Notes: generated by a model not told the origin, from the letters alone. DNA of 15,594 bases from Betaproteobacteria bacterium (GCA_947456915.1 CANGUQ010000029.1:1-15594); one strand, 5' to 3'. Shown: positions 7,018 to 13,899, counted from the stretch's first letter. A program made the numbers and translations.

Positions 7018-7740
7018 CTACAGTCTGAAGTGCTCTCCGAGGTACACCTTGCGTACGGCTTGATTATAGACGATTTCCTGCGGGTTCCCCGAGGCGAGCA
7101 CCGAACCGTCGTTGATGATGTAGGCCCGATCGCAGATCCCCAGCGTCTCGCGGACATTGTGGTCCGTGATCAGCACGCCGATGCCGCGCTCGCGCAGAAA
7201 CCCGATGATGTTCTGGATGTCGATCACGGCGATCGGATCGACCCCGGCAAACGGTTCGTCGAGCAGGATGAAGCGCGGCTCGGTCGCCAGCGCCCGTGCG
7301 ATTTCGCAGCGGCGCCGCTCGCCGCCCGACAGACTCACCGCCGGATTGCCCGCCAGATGCGCGATGTGCAGTTCCTCCAGCAGTTCGGCGAGTCGGGTCT
7401 CCACGTCGGCCGTCGACAGATTGCGCAGTTGCAGTACCGCGCGGACATTGTCGGCCACGGACAGCCGGCGGAAGATCGACGCCTCCTGCGGCAGGTAGGA
7501 CAGCCCGAGTCTCGACCGGCGGTGGATCGGCATGCGGGTGATGCGGGTGCCGTCGACGCTGATCTCTCCCCCATCCACGGCAACCAGCCCGACGATCATG
7601 TAGAAACAGGTGGTCTTGCCCGCGCCGTTCGGCCCGAGCAGACCGATCACCTCGCCGCTCTCGACTTCCAGCGACACCTCCTTCACCACGACGCGCCTGC
7701 CGTAGCGCTTGTTCAGGCGCTCGACGCGCAGCACGCTCAA
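7018..7740 (-). CDS. lptB: LPS export ABC transporter ATP-binding protein LptB
   Basis: A 240-residue cytoplasmic ATPase that powers extraction of lipopolysaccharide by LptB2FG. Walker A GPNGAGKT (36-43), Q-loop Gln85 in YLPQEASIF, ABC signature LSGGERRR (137-144), Walker B FILLDEPFAGVD (about 157-168) and the switch His194 in LITDHNV are all present. YLPQEASIFRRLSV and ICDRAYIINDG are typical of LptB rather than other ABC ATPases. The start codon is TTG at 7740, with GGAG 8 nt upstream; GTG at 7734 is an alternative. The permeases LptF and LptG are not nearby, as is usual. Confidence 0.97.
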   Translation of the reverse strand: MSVLRVERLNKRYGRRVVVKEVSLEVESGEVIGLLGPNGAGKTTCFYMIVGLVAVDGGEISVDGTRITRMPIHRRSRLGLSYLPQEASIFRRLSVADNVRAVLQLRNLSTADVETRLAELLEELHIAHLAGNPAVSLSGGERRRCEIARALATEPRFILLDEPFAGVDPIAVIDIQNIIGFLRERGIGVLITDHNVRETLGICDRAYIINDGSVLASGNPQEIVYNQAVRKVYLGEHFRL

Positions 7741-7763
7741 CGGCCGCGCTCCACGCGGGGCGC

Positions 7764-7796
7764 GTCGGCCGCGGCACGGGGTTGCCGTGCGCCGAC
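7764..7796 (-). other. Two-part stem-loop in the lptA-lptB gap
   Basis: GTCGGC (7764-7769) pairs with GCCGAC (7791-7796), and inside it GCACGG (7774-7779) pairs with CCGTGC (7785-7790), leaving a 4-nt bulge and a 5-nt loop. No T-tract follows, so it is not a standard intrinsic terminator. It lies 24 nt before the lptB start and could act in mRNA processing, stability or attenuation. Confidence 0.5.
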
Positions 7797-7811
7797 TGGC
7801 CGGTGGGGCGA

Positions 7812-7825
7812 CGTTGCCGGCAACG
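7812..7825. repeat. 14-bp palindrome just after lptA
   Basis: CGTTGCCGGCAACG is a perfect palindrome that starts 1 nt after the lptA stop codon on the transcribed strand. Together with the adjacent stem-loop it fills most of the 86-bp lptA-lptB gap. Confidence 0.5.
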
Positions 7826-7826
7826 C

Positions 7827-8645
7827 CTACTCGCGCGGGCTGGCGATGCCGCTCGCCGGCTTGAGCGTCACCGCGGGGGCCGGCGGTTTCCCCTTGTCGG
7901 AGGGCGGTGTCCCGGCCGCCTTGTCGGCATCCTCGCGCGGGCGCGGCTGCAGCACCGCCCGCACGCGGCCCTGAGGATTGTTGGCCGTGGCCGCAGTCTT
8001 GCCGCCGCCGGTGACGCGAAACACCTCGGTGTTCATCTCGTAGATCATGTAGTCGCCACGCACCTCGTCCTGTCCGCGCAGCAGACGGGCGCGCGTGAAG
8101 AACTGCACGGTTTCCTTGCGGCCGTCGTATTCGAGGCGGTCGGCCCAGCCCTCGACGAACTCGTCCACGCCGTCGCGCTTCTGGCGGAAGTAGGCTTGTG
8201 CCTTGGCCGATCCGAACGAGATGCCGTAGTTGAAGCCCTGTTTGTCCTGGCGCACGATGACGCGATCGCCACGGATGATCAGCGTGCCCTGCGTGATCTG
8301 CACGTTGCCGATGAACACGCTCTCCTGTCTGGCGTCATCGACCTCGACGCGATCGGCTTCGATGTTGATCGGCTTCTCGCGATCGGCCTTCTCCGCGCGT
8401 GCCGGACCCGCGACCAGTGCGAGGCCCAGCACGGTGCAGGCGACCACGGCGGCGCGCCAGCGCCAGAAGGTGCGTGCGGGGGGGGGCGAAGCGGGCTTGC
8501 CGTCGATGCCAGCGGACGGCACCGCGCCGGGCGGGTCGGGAAACAGTCGCTGCGGCAGGGCGGAAGGCGGCATCGGCGGGGATGGAATCCGTGGCGGGAC
8601 GGGCGCCGTCGGCTCCGGCAGCGCTCCCGGGCGGCGATGCAGCAC
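7827..8645 (-). CDS. lptA: LPS transport periplasmic protein LptA
   Basis: LptA forms the periplasmic beta-jellyroll bridge that carries LPS from LptC to LptD. The mature part starts after a signal ending GPARA (cleavage about residue 84) with EKPINIEADRVEVDD, then GNVQITQGTLIIRGDRVIV, which is the OstA/LptA fold signature. The C-terminal 35 residues are Pro/Lys-rich and likely disordered. The longest reading starts at GTG 8645, 5 bp after lptC, giving 272 residues, but this places about 60 Pro-rich residues before the hydrophobic core. ATG 8573 or GTG 8522 are alternative starts; none has a clear Shine-Dalgarno. A run of nine identical bases (8478-8486) lies in this N-terminal part. Family assignment is firm, the start is not. 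Confidence 0.93.
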   Translation of the reverse strand: MLHRRPGALPEPTAPVPPRIPSPPMPPSALPQRLFPDPPGAVPSAGIDGKPASPPPARTFWRWRAAVVACTVLGLALVAGPARAEKADREKPINIEADRVEVDDARQESVFIGNVQITQGTLIIRGDRVIVRQDKQGFNYGISFGSAKAQAYFRQKRDGVDEFVEGWADRLEYDGRKETVQFFTRARLLRGQDEVRGDYMIYEMNTEVFRVTGGGKTAATANNPQGRVRAVLQPRPREDADKAAGTPPSDKGKPPAPAVTLKPASGIASPRE

Positions 8646-8650
8646 CGGGA

Positions 8651-9235
8651 CTAGCGCGCGCCGGGGGGAGGCGGCAGCCAGGTCGTGCGCACCGCACTCA
8701 GCAGCGTGAGGTGGCGCGACTCATAATCGAATTCTAGGCCAACCGCGTTCGTACGGGAGCGCGCGTCCTCGATGATGACCGGCTGGTCGGTGCGCGCCTT
8801 GTTGCGGTTGGGTGTCACCAGCAGGGCACTGGTCAGCAGTCTGAGCTCGCTGTGAGTCGCGGTGGCCGCACGCGTGAGCCGTACGTTTCCGGTCAGCAGC
8901 ACCTGCTCGCCGTCGCTCGACATCGTGGCCTGATCGGCGACTGCGCCGACCATCTGGCGCTTTTCGGTGAAGTGGGTAAGGCGCGGCTGCTCGAGCAGCG
9001 TCGAGTCATCGAGCGGGAAGTGCGTCATCCTGCGCGCGCGCAGCACGTGCCGCAGCATGCCATCGGGACCGGTCTGCGTCGCGGTGAAGCTCTCGACGAT
9101 GAAGTCCGGGTCGTTGCGTCCGGCGGTGGAAGTCGGCGGCGCGTTGCGCACGAGGTTGTCCAGCCAGAACGTGATGCCCGCGAGCAGCCCCGCCACCACC
9201 ACCGGAAAGGCCAGTGCCAGCCGGTCGCTCAGCAT
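8651..9235 (-). CDS. lptC: LPS export system protein LptC
   Basis: A 194-residue bitopic inner-membrane protein that receives LPS from LptB2FG and passes it to LptA. One transmembrane helix is at residues 7-26; the periplasmic part begins with the conserved DPDFIVESF (42-50) and contains LRARRMTHFPLDDSTLLEQP and, near the end, a GLEFDYESRHLTLLSAVR strand typical of LptC. It sits between kdsC and lptA as in other betaproteobacteria. There is no obvious Shine-Dalgarno: the 20 nt before the ATG fold into a hairpin. Confidence 0.93.
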   Translation of the reverse strand: MLSDRLALAFPVVVAGLLAGITFWLDNLVRNAPPTSTAGRNDPDFIVESFTATQTGPDGMLRHVLRARRMTHFPLDDSTLLEQPRLTHFTEKRQMVGAVADQATMSSDGEQVLLTGNVRLTRAATATHSELRLLTSALLVTPNRNKARTDQPVIIEDARSRTNAVGLEFDYESRHLTLLSAVRTTWLPPPPGAR

Positions 9236-9256
9236 GGCTGCCAGCGGCCGGCAGCC
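9236..9256 (-). other. Hairpin over the lptC ribosome-binding region
   Basis: On the minus strand GGCTGCC and GGCAGCC form a perfect 7-bp stem around a 7-nt loop, ending immediately before the lptC ATG. No Shine-Dalgarno-like purine tract is visible there. In the transcript it would cover the site where the ribosome must bind. Confidence 0.45.
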
Positions 9257-9301
9257 CGCGAGACGCGGTCGAGCCGGGCGGATTCACCCGCAGGCACTCG
9301 G

Positions 9302-9877
9302 CTACAGCAGGTCATGGCGTCCGCATCCGTGCAGCAACCGGTCGCAGGCCTCACGCACCGCGCCGCGGCCGCCGGGAGCCCGCAGCACCAGATCGGCGGC
9401 GAGCTTCACCGGGGCGGGTGCGTGCGGTACGGTCACAGCGATCGCGCAGTTGCGCATCAGCGGCAAGTCGGCGAGATCGTCGCCCATGCACAAGACCTGG
9501 GCGAACGGCGCCGTGGTCGAGAGTCCGAGCTCGGCCACGATCGAGCACAGCAGCGGCAGCTTGTCGGCCACGCCCTGATGCAGGCGCTCGACCCCCAGTT
9601 CCCGAGCCCGCTCGCGTACCGCCGCGCACTCGCGGCCCGAGATCCACGCCACCTCGATGCCAGCACGCGCGAGCTGCTTGATGCCGTGACCGTCCAGCAC
9701 GTGGAACGGCTTCGCTTCGGTCGCGACGCTGCCCGCAGTGCGCCGCCCGCTGCCGGACAACTGCAGCGAACCGTCGGTGAGCACGCCGTCGACGTCGAAC
9801 ACCGCGAGACGGATCCGCGCCCAGCGCTCGGCGAGCGGGAGCCGCGACGCCGCGGCTGCTGCGCCGGACGTGCTCAC
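9302..9877 (-). CDS. kdsC: 3-deoxy-D-manno-octulosonate 8-phosphate phosphatase KdsC
   Basis: A 191-residue HAD-superfamily phosphatase that converts Kdo-8-phosphate to Kdo for lipopolysaccharide. Catalytic motif I is FDVDGVLTDG at residues 27-36 (nucleophile Asp28, acid/base Asp30), motif II is ISGR at 79-82, Lys106 fits motif III, and motif IV is GDDLADLPLM at 132-141. The segment between motif I and FHVLDGHGIK is about 8 residues longer than in E. coli KdsC. The ATG overlaps the kdsD stop by 4 bp, so the two steps are translationally coupled. Confidence 0.96.
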   Translation of the reverse strand: MSTSGAAAAASRLPLAERWARIRLAVFDVDGVLTDGSLQLSGSGRRTAGSVATEAKPFHVLDGHGIKQLARAGIEVAWISGRECAAVRERARELGVERLHQGVADKLPLLCSIVAELGLSTTAPFAQVLCMGDDLADLPLMRNCAIAVTVPHAPAPVKLAADLVLRAPGGRGAVREACDRLLHGCGRHDLL

Positions 9878-10881
9878 ACCACCCCGGCAGCGAACAGGTC
9901 GTGCATGTTCAGCGCGCCCTCGAGCCGGCCGTGCGCGTCCACCACCGGCAACTGGTTGACCCGATGCCGTTCCATCAGTTCGACCGCTTCCACCGCCAGC
10001 GCCTGCGCACCGATGGTGCGCGGGGTGCGGTTCATCACGGTCTCGATCACGACGGCGCGCAGATCGGGAATGCGGTCGATCAGCCGGCGCAGGTCGCCGT
10101 CGGTGAACACGCCGAGCAGCGTGCGCTGCGCATCCACGATCAGCGCGAGCCCCATGCCCTTGCGGCTGATCTCGACGATCACTTCGGACAGGCGCGCCGC
10201 GGGTGCGACCAGCGGCAGCGCGTCGCCACTGCGCATCACATCGCGCACGTGCGTGAGCAGACGCAGCCCGAGCTTGCCGCCCGGATGCGAACGGGCGAAG
10301 TCCTCCGGGCCGAAGCCGCGCGCATCGAGCAGCGCCACCGCGAGTGCATCACCGAGGGCGAGCGCCGCGGTGGTGCTGGCGGTCGGGGCGAGCCCGAGCG
10401 GGCAGGCTTCCTCCGCCACGCTCGCGTCGAGCAGCGCGTCGGCCTCGCGTGCGAGCGCCGACTGCAGATGCCCGGTGATGACGATGAGCGGTGCACCCTG
10501 TCGCTTGATCGTCGGCACCACCCGCACCAGTTCCTCGGTTTCGCCCGAGTAGGACACCGCGATCAGCACGTCCTCGCGCGTGATCATCCCGAGATCCCCG
10601 TGCAGCGCTTCGGCGGCGTGAACGAAGAATGCCGGTGTGCCCGTGCTGGCCATCGTCGACGCGATCTTGCGCGCGATGTGCCCCGACTTGCCGAGTCCGC
10701 TGACCACGACCCGGCCGCGGCATGCCAGCACGAGTTCGAGTGCGCGCGCAAACGCTTCGCCGACGCGCGGTACCAGCGCCGCGACGGCGGCCGATTCGAT
10801 CTCGAGCACGCGCTGCGCGAGCGCCAGCGCCTGCCCGGTGGCGTGTGCCCGTTTCCCGGGCTCTGCTGCGGGAGGCATCAT
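9874..10881 (-). CDS. kdsD: D-arabinose 5-phosphate isomerase KdsD
   Basis: A 335-residue sugar isomerase (KdsD/KpsF family) that makes arabinose-5-phosphate from ribulose-5-phosphate, the first step to Kdo. The SIS domain has GLGKSGHIARKIASTMASTGTP with catalytic-type Lys65, EALHGDLG with His94, and the SYSGETEE loop with Glu114. RSHPGGKLG marks the end of the SIS domain. Two CBS domains follow at about 210-265 and 275-333. Length and order are typical. Two adjacent ATG codons (10881 and 10878) can start it, and neither has a good Shine-Dalgarno. It is the first gene of the kds-lpt block and diverges from the Kef-type gene across 62 bp. Confidence 0.97.
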   Translation of the reverse strand: MMPPAAEPGKRAHATGQALALAQRVLEIESAAVAALVPRVGEAFARALELVLACRGRVVVSGLGKSGHIARKIASTMASTGTPAFFVHAAEALHGDLGMITREDVLIAVSYSGETEELVRVVPTIKRQGAPLIVITGHLQSALAREADALLDASVAEEACPLGLAPTASTTAALALGDALAVALLDARGFGPEDFARSHPGGKLGLRLLTHVRDVMRSGDALPLVAPAARLSEVIVEISRKGMGLALIVDAQRTLLGVFTDGDLRRLIDRIPDLRAVVIETVMNRTPRTIGAQALAVEAVELMERHRVNQLPVVDAHGRLEGALNMHDLFAAGVV

Positions 10882-10943
10882 GGGACGTGGATGTTACCAT
10901 CGCGAAGCGGTGACCCGCTGCCCGCCGAACAGCCGGAGTCCGC
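10882..10943. promoter_or_regulatory. Divergent kdsD / Kef-antiporter promoter region
   Basis: This 62-bp gap separates two divergent genes, so it must hold promoter or leader elements for both, or they must reach into the coding regions. On the minus strand a TGG followed by TAACAT (10899-10891) could be an extended -10 element for kdsD, although it would leave a leader of only a few bases. On the plus strand a Shine-Dalgarno GGAG at 10934-10937 precedes the antiporter ATG by 6 nt. No convincing -35 boxes are seen. Confidence 0.35.
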
Positions 10944-12944
10944 ATGGACAGTACGCTCCAGTTCGTCCTGACGCTGCTCGCAGCCGCCGTGGTCGTGGTG
11001 GTTGCGTGCCGCTCGCTCAATCTTCCGCCACTGGTCGGCTACCTGCTGGTGGGCATTGCCGTCGGCCCCCACGCGCTGTCGCTGGTGCCCGACACGGACG
11101 CGGTCGAACACCTCGCCGAGTTCGGCGTGGTGTTCCTGATGTTCACCATCGGCCTGGAGTTCAGCCTGCCGCGGCTGGTGGCGATGCGAGGGCTGGTGTT
11201 CGGACTGGGCGGAGCTCAGGTGCTGGCGACGCTGTCGGTGGTGGCGGCCTGCGCGCTCGCCACCAGCGCGCTGCTGCTCCCGGCTGCCGGCATCGGGACG
11301 ATCGGCTGGCAGGCTGCGCTGGTACTGGGCTGTGCGCTGGCGATGTCCTCCACCGCGATCCTCGCGAAGACGCTGGCCGAGCGGCTCGAACTGAACTCCG
11401 AGCACGGGCGGCGCGTGATCGGCGTGCTGCTGTTTCAGGACATCGCGGTGGTGCCGATGCTGGTGCTGATCCCGGCGCTGGCGGCTCCGGCAGGGCAACT
11501 GCCGGTCAATCTGGCGCTCGCCCTGGCGAAGGTCGTCATCACTCTGGCGGTGCTGCTCAAGTTCGGCCAGCCGCTGATGCGCCGCTGGTTTCACCTCGTG
11601 GCACGGCACCGCTCGGCGGAGCTGTTCTCGCTCAACGTCCTGCTGATCACGCTTGGCCTGGCGTGGCTGACCGAGCAGCTCGGCCTGTCGCTCGCGCTCG
11701 GTGCGTTCGTCGCCGGAGTGCTGATCTCGGAGACCGAGTACCGCTATCAGGTCGAGGAGGACATCAAGCCGTTTCGCGACATCCTGCTCGGGCTGTTCTT
11801 CGTCACCATCGGCATGCTCGTCGATCTGGCCGCGATCGCCCGCCAGTTGCCGCTGGTGCTGCTGGTGCTCGCCGCCATGCTCGCGGTGAAGGTGCTCGTC
11901 CTGCTCGGGCTGATGCGCCTGTGGCGTACCGACGGCGCCGTCGCGATGCGGGTGGCGCTGCTGCTCGCCCCGGCCGGAGAGTTCGGCTTCGTCCTGCTCA
12001 CCCTGGCGCTCGCGGTGGGCAGCGTCACCCCCGAACTGCTGCAGCCGGTGCTGGCGGCGATGGTGCTGTCGATGATCGCCTCACCGTTCATCATCGAGTA
12101 CAGCGAGCACCTGGTGCGCCGCTGGCGCGGCTCGGACTGGATCAATCGCGCGATGCAGCTGACGCTGATCGCCGCACAGACGATGGTCGCGGACCGCCAC
12201 GTGATCATCTGCGGCTACGGGCGCAGCGGGCAGAACCTGGCACGACTGCTCGATGCCGAAGGCGTTCCGTTCTTCGCGCTGGACCTCGATCCGTTGCGCG
12301 TGCGGGAAGCAGCAGCGGCGGGGGAACACGTCGTGTTCGGTGATGCCGCGCGCCGCGAGGTACTGCTCGCCGCGGGGCTGCAGCGCGCACGCGCGCTGGT
12401 GGTCAGCTATGCCAACACCCACTCCGCACTGACGATCCTGCACGTGGCCCACGAACTGCGCCCGGATCTGCCGGTGATCGTTCGCACCCGCGATGACGCC
12501 GACATCGACCGGCTCAAGGCGGCGGGAGCAGCCGAGGTGGTGGCCGAGATCATGGAGGGCAGCCTGATGCTGGCCTCGCATGCGCTGATGCTGCTCGGCA
12601 TGCCGCTCAACCGGGTGCTCAAGCGCATCCGCACGACCCGCGAGGAGCGTTACGGCCTGTTCCGCGGATTCTTTCACGGCGCATCCGACCAGGGCGGCGA
12701 GACGACCGACGACGTGTTCCTGCACTCCGTCGCGCTGGTGTCTGGCGCCTACGCAATCGGCCGACCGCTCGCCGAGCTCGGTCTCGATGCCCTGATGGCC
12801 GAAGTCACCGCGGTGCGGCGGCGCGGCGTGCGCGACACCTCGCCGGGGCCGGGGACCGAACTGCGCGCAGGCGACATCGTCGTGCTGCGCGGCGACGCGG
12901 CCGCGGTAGCGGCTGCCGAGATCCGGCTGCTGCAGGGCGCCTGA
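10944..12944 (+). CDS. Kef-type monovalent cation:proton antiporter (CPA2) with RCK domain
   Basis: A 666-residue inner-membrane transporter. Residues 1-400 form a CPA2 (KefB/KefC/YbaL-like) antiporter of about 12 helices, with PPLVGYLLVGIAVGP at 28-42, FTIGLEFSLP at about 67-76, the LLFQDIAVVPML helix at 162-173 (Gln165-Asp166), and LLGLFFVTIGM at 281-291. A TrkA-N/RCK nucleotide-binding domain begins HVIICGYGRSGQ at 419-430, with acidic ALDLDP at the end of the second strand, and a TrkA-C domain occupies about 590-664. Such proteins exchange K+ or Na+ for protons under nucleotide control; substrate cannot be decided from sequence. The neighbour kdsD is often found next to this gene in betaproteobacteria. 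Confidence 0.92.
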   Translation: MDSTLQFVLTLLAAAVVVVVACRSLNLPPLVGYLLVGIAVGPHALSLVPDTDAVEHLAEFGVVFLMFTIGLEFSLPRLVAMRGLVFGLGGAQVLATLSVVAACALATSALLLPAAGIGTIGWQAALVLGCALAMSSTAILAKTLAERLELNSEHGRRVIGVLLFQDIAVVPMLVLIPALAAPAGQLPVNLALALAKVVITLAVLLKFGQPLMRRWFHLVARHRSAELFSLNVLLITLGLAWLTEQLGLSLALGAFVAGVLISETEYRYQVEEDIKPFRDILLGLFFVTIGMLVDLAAIARQLPLVLLVLAAMLAVKVLVLLGLMRLWRTDGAVAMRVALLLAPAGEFGFVLLTLALAVGSVTPELLQPVLAAMVLSMIASPFIIEYSEHLVRRWRGSDWINRAMQLTLIAAQTMVADRHVIICGYGRSGQNLARLLDAEGVPFFALDLDPLRVREAAAAGEHVVFGDAARREVLLAAGLQRARALVVSYANTHSALTILHVAHELRPDLPVIVRTRDDADIDRLKAAGAAEVVAEIMEGSLMLASHALMLLGMPLNRVLKRIRTTREERYGLFRGFFHGASDQGGETTDDVFLHSVALVSGAYAIGRPLAELGLDALMAEVTAVRRRGVRDTSPGPGTELRAGDIVVLRGDAAAVAAAEIRLLQGA

Positions 12945-13009
12945 GCGAGCGTCGCGTCCGTGCCCTCAGGCGTGCGCCACTCGTGGGCAGCCCCGCAGTG
13001 CGGCAACCC

Positions 13010-13714
13010 TCAGAACAGGATGGCCGCGCCGCAGTTGGGTGTGCCGTTCGCCGCGAACCACTGGTTGACGCCCGCCGTCAGATCGCCGCAGGTGCCGACG
13101 CCGTTCGCGACTGGCGCCGGCAGCGCGCCCGGCGCATACGGAGAGAAGCGCATCGATCCGGTCGCCGGACGGCCATCGTCGGTCTTGCGGTCGACCTCGG
13201 CAATGATTTCCACCGGAATCTGCCCGCCGATCTTGAGGTTGTGGCGGGCGACCTGTGCCAGCCCCGGCTCGGCTGCGTAGTTGTTGTCGAAGATCATCTG
13301 CAGGAACACGTTGTACGGGCTGGTCGGCGTGCTGTTCGGCGTGTTGTTGCCTCCGGCTGCGCACGCGTAGGTGCCGGTCAGGAAGCCAGCGCGCGACAAC
13401 TGCTCCCAGGCGAGGATCGGTTCGTCACCGCCGGGGTTGATCAGACCATCGCCGTTGCCGTTGCCGTTGTTGCAGATCGCGCTCATGTTGGCGATGTTCT
13501 GTTGTGCCTGCGAGTAGTCGCCCGGAAAGGCGCGGAAGCGGTCCTGAAAACCGAAGAACGCCGCCTTCACGCCGTCCTGCATCGAGATGACGTTGCGCAC
13601 GCGGGCGCTGGTGATCAGTTCCTGTCCCTTGAGCACGCCGCCGAGCAGCAGCCCGACGATCACCAGCACGATGGCGATCTCGATCAGGGTGAAGCCACGT
13701 TGAGTCGAATGCAT
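13010..13714 (-). CDS. Type IV prepilin-like protein (prepilin-type N-terminal methylation domain)
   Basis: A 234-residue type IV pilin or pseudopilin. The class III leader is MHSTQRG, cut before Phe8, and the conserved Glu is at +5 (GFTLIEIAIVLVIVG), followed by GGVLKGQELITSARVRNVIS. The globular part has four cysteines (81, 118, 209, 228); the last two could form the C-terminal disulfide loop of type IV pilins. Residues 85-93 (N-x-N-x-D-G-L-I-N) look like an EF-hand-type calcium loop. The ATG at 13714 has GGAGAA 6 nt upstream; the frame is open much further upstream, but that is spurious. No pilus assembly genes are in the window, so it is an orphan pilin gene. A sigma-54 promoter lies just upstream. 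Confidence 0.9.
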   Translation of the reverse strand: MHSTQRGFTLIEIAIVLVIVGLLLGGVLKGQELITSARVRNVISMQDGVKAAFFGFQDRFRAFPGDYSQAQQNIANMSAICNNGNGNGDGLINPGGDEPILAWEQLSRAGFLTGTYACAAGGNNTPNSTPTSPYNVFLQMIFDNNYAAEPGLAQVARHNLKIGGQIPVEIIAEVDRKTDDGRPATGSMRFSPYAPGALPAPVANGVGTCGDLTAGVNQWFAANGTPNCGAAILF

Positions 13715-13762
13715 CGCTTGTTCTCCAGGGCCATGATGGGCCAGACGATGTCCGGTGTGCCC

Positions 13763-13777
13763 GCAAGGGACGTGCCA
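13763..13777 (-). promoter_or_regulatory. Predicted sigma-54 promoter (-24/-12) of the prepilin gene
   Basis: On the minus strand the sequence reads TGGCAC (13777-13772), GTCCC, TTGC (13766-13763). This matches the consensus TGGCACG-N4-TTGC with the required 10 nt between the GG and GC dinucleotides. Transcription would start near 13751, about 37 nt before the ATG at 13714, and the leader contains the Shine-Dalgarno GGAGAA. It is correctly oriented and placed, and rpoN is present in this window. Sigma-54 control of pilins is known, for example pilA in Pseudomonas. Confidence 0.75.
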
Positions 13778-13837
13778 GAGACAGCGAGAACGCGTCCCGG
13801 CGACGTACTCGCGCCAGCACCGGCGAAAGTGGCGAGA

Positions 13838-13859
13838 ATCCGTGAAATTGTTCACGGAT
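13838..13859. promoter_or_regulatory. 22-bp perfect dyad, Crp/Vfr-like operator or enhancer site
   Basis: The half-sites ATCCGTGAA and TTCACGGAT are perfect inverted copies (9 bp each) around a 4-nt ATTG spacer. The inner core is GTGA-N6-TCAC, the core of Crp/Fnr-family operators. Its centre is about 97 bp upstream of the predicted sigma-54 transcription start, a normal distance for an activator site. As a transcript it would form a hairpin without a T-tract, so a protein-binding site is the more likely reading. Confidence 0.6.
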
Positions 13860-13868
13860 GCGCAGTGT

Positions 13869-13899
13869 GGAAACCCGCGGAGATGCGGAAACCCGGCGG
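13869..13899. repeat. Direct repeat GGAAACCCG in the prepilin upstream region
   Basis: GGAAACCCGCGG (13869-13880) and GGAAACCCGGCGG (13887-13899) are near-identical and start 18 bp apart, close to two helical turns. They lie between the two inverted repeats of the prepilin upstream region. Role unknown. Confidence 0.4.

Noticed and set aside
8852..10552. A 566-codon open frame on the plus strand across lptC, kdsC and kdsD
   Set aside because: Its translation is Arg/His/Ala-rich without domains, and it lies antisense to three well-supported genes. Such frames are common in high-GC DNA.
10637..12343. A 568-codon open frame on the plus strand overlapping kdsD and the antiporter
   Set aside because: It is a shifted shadow of the antiporter gene, of low-complexity composition, with no recognisable motif.
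12945..13009. Possible transcription terminator between the convergent antiporter and prepilin genes
   Set aside because: Only a tiny CCGCA/TGCGG dyad with a one-base centre is present and there is no T-run.
13840..13855. An 11-base resemblance to the E. coli lac operator region (AACAATTTCAC) on the minus strand
   Set aside because: The match covers only part of the lac operator and follows from the dyad itself; no LacI-type gene is nearby.
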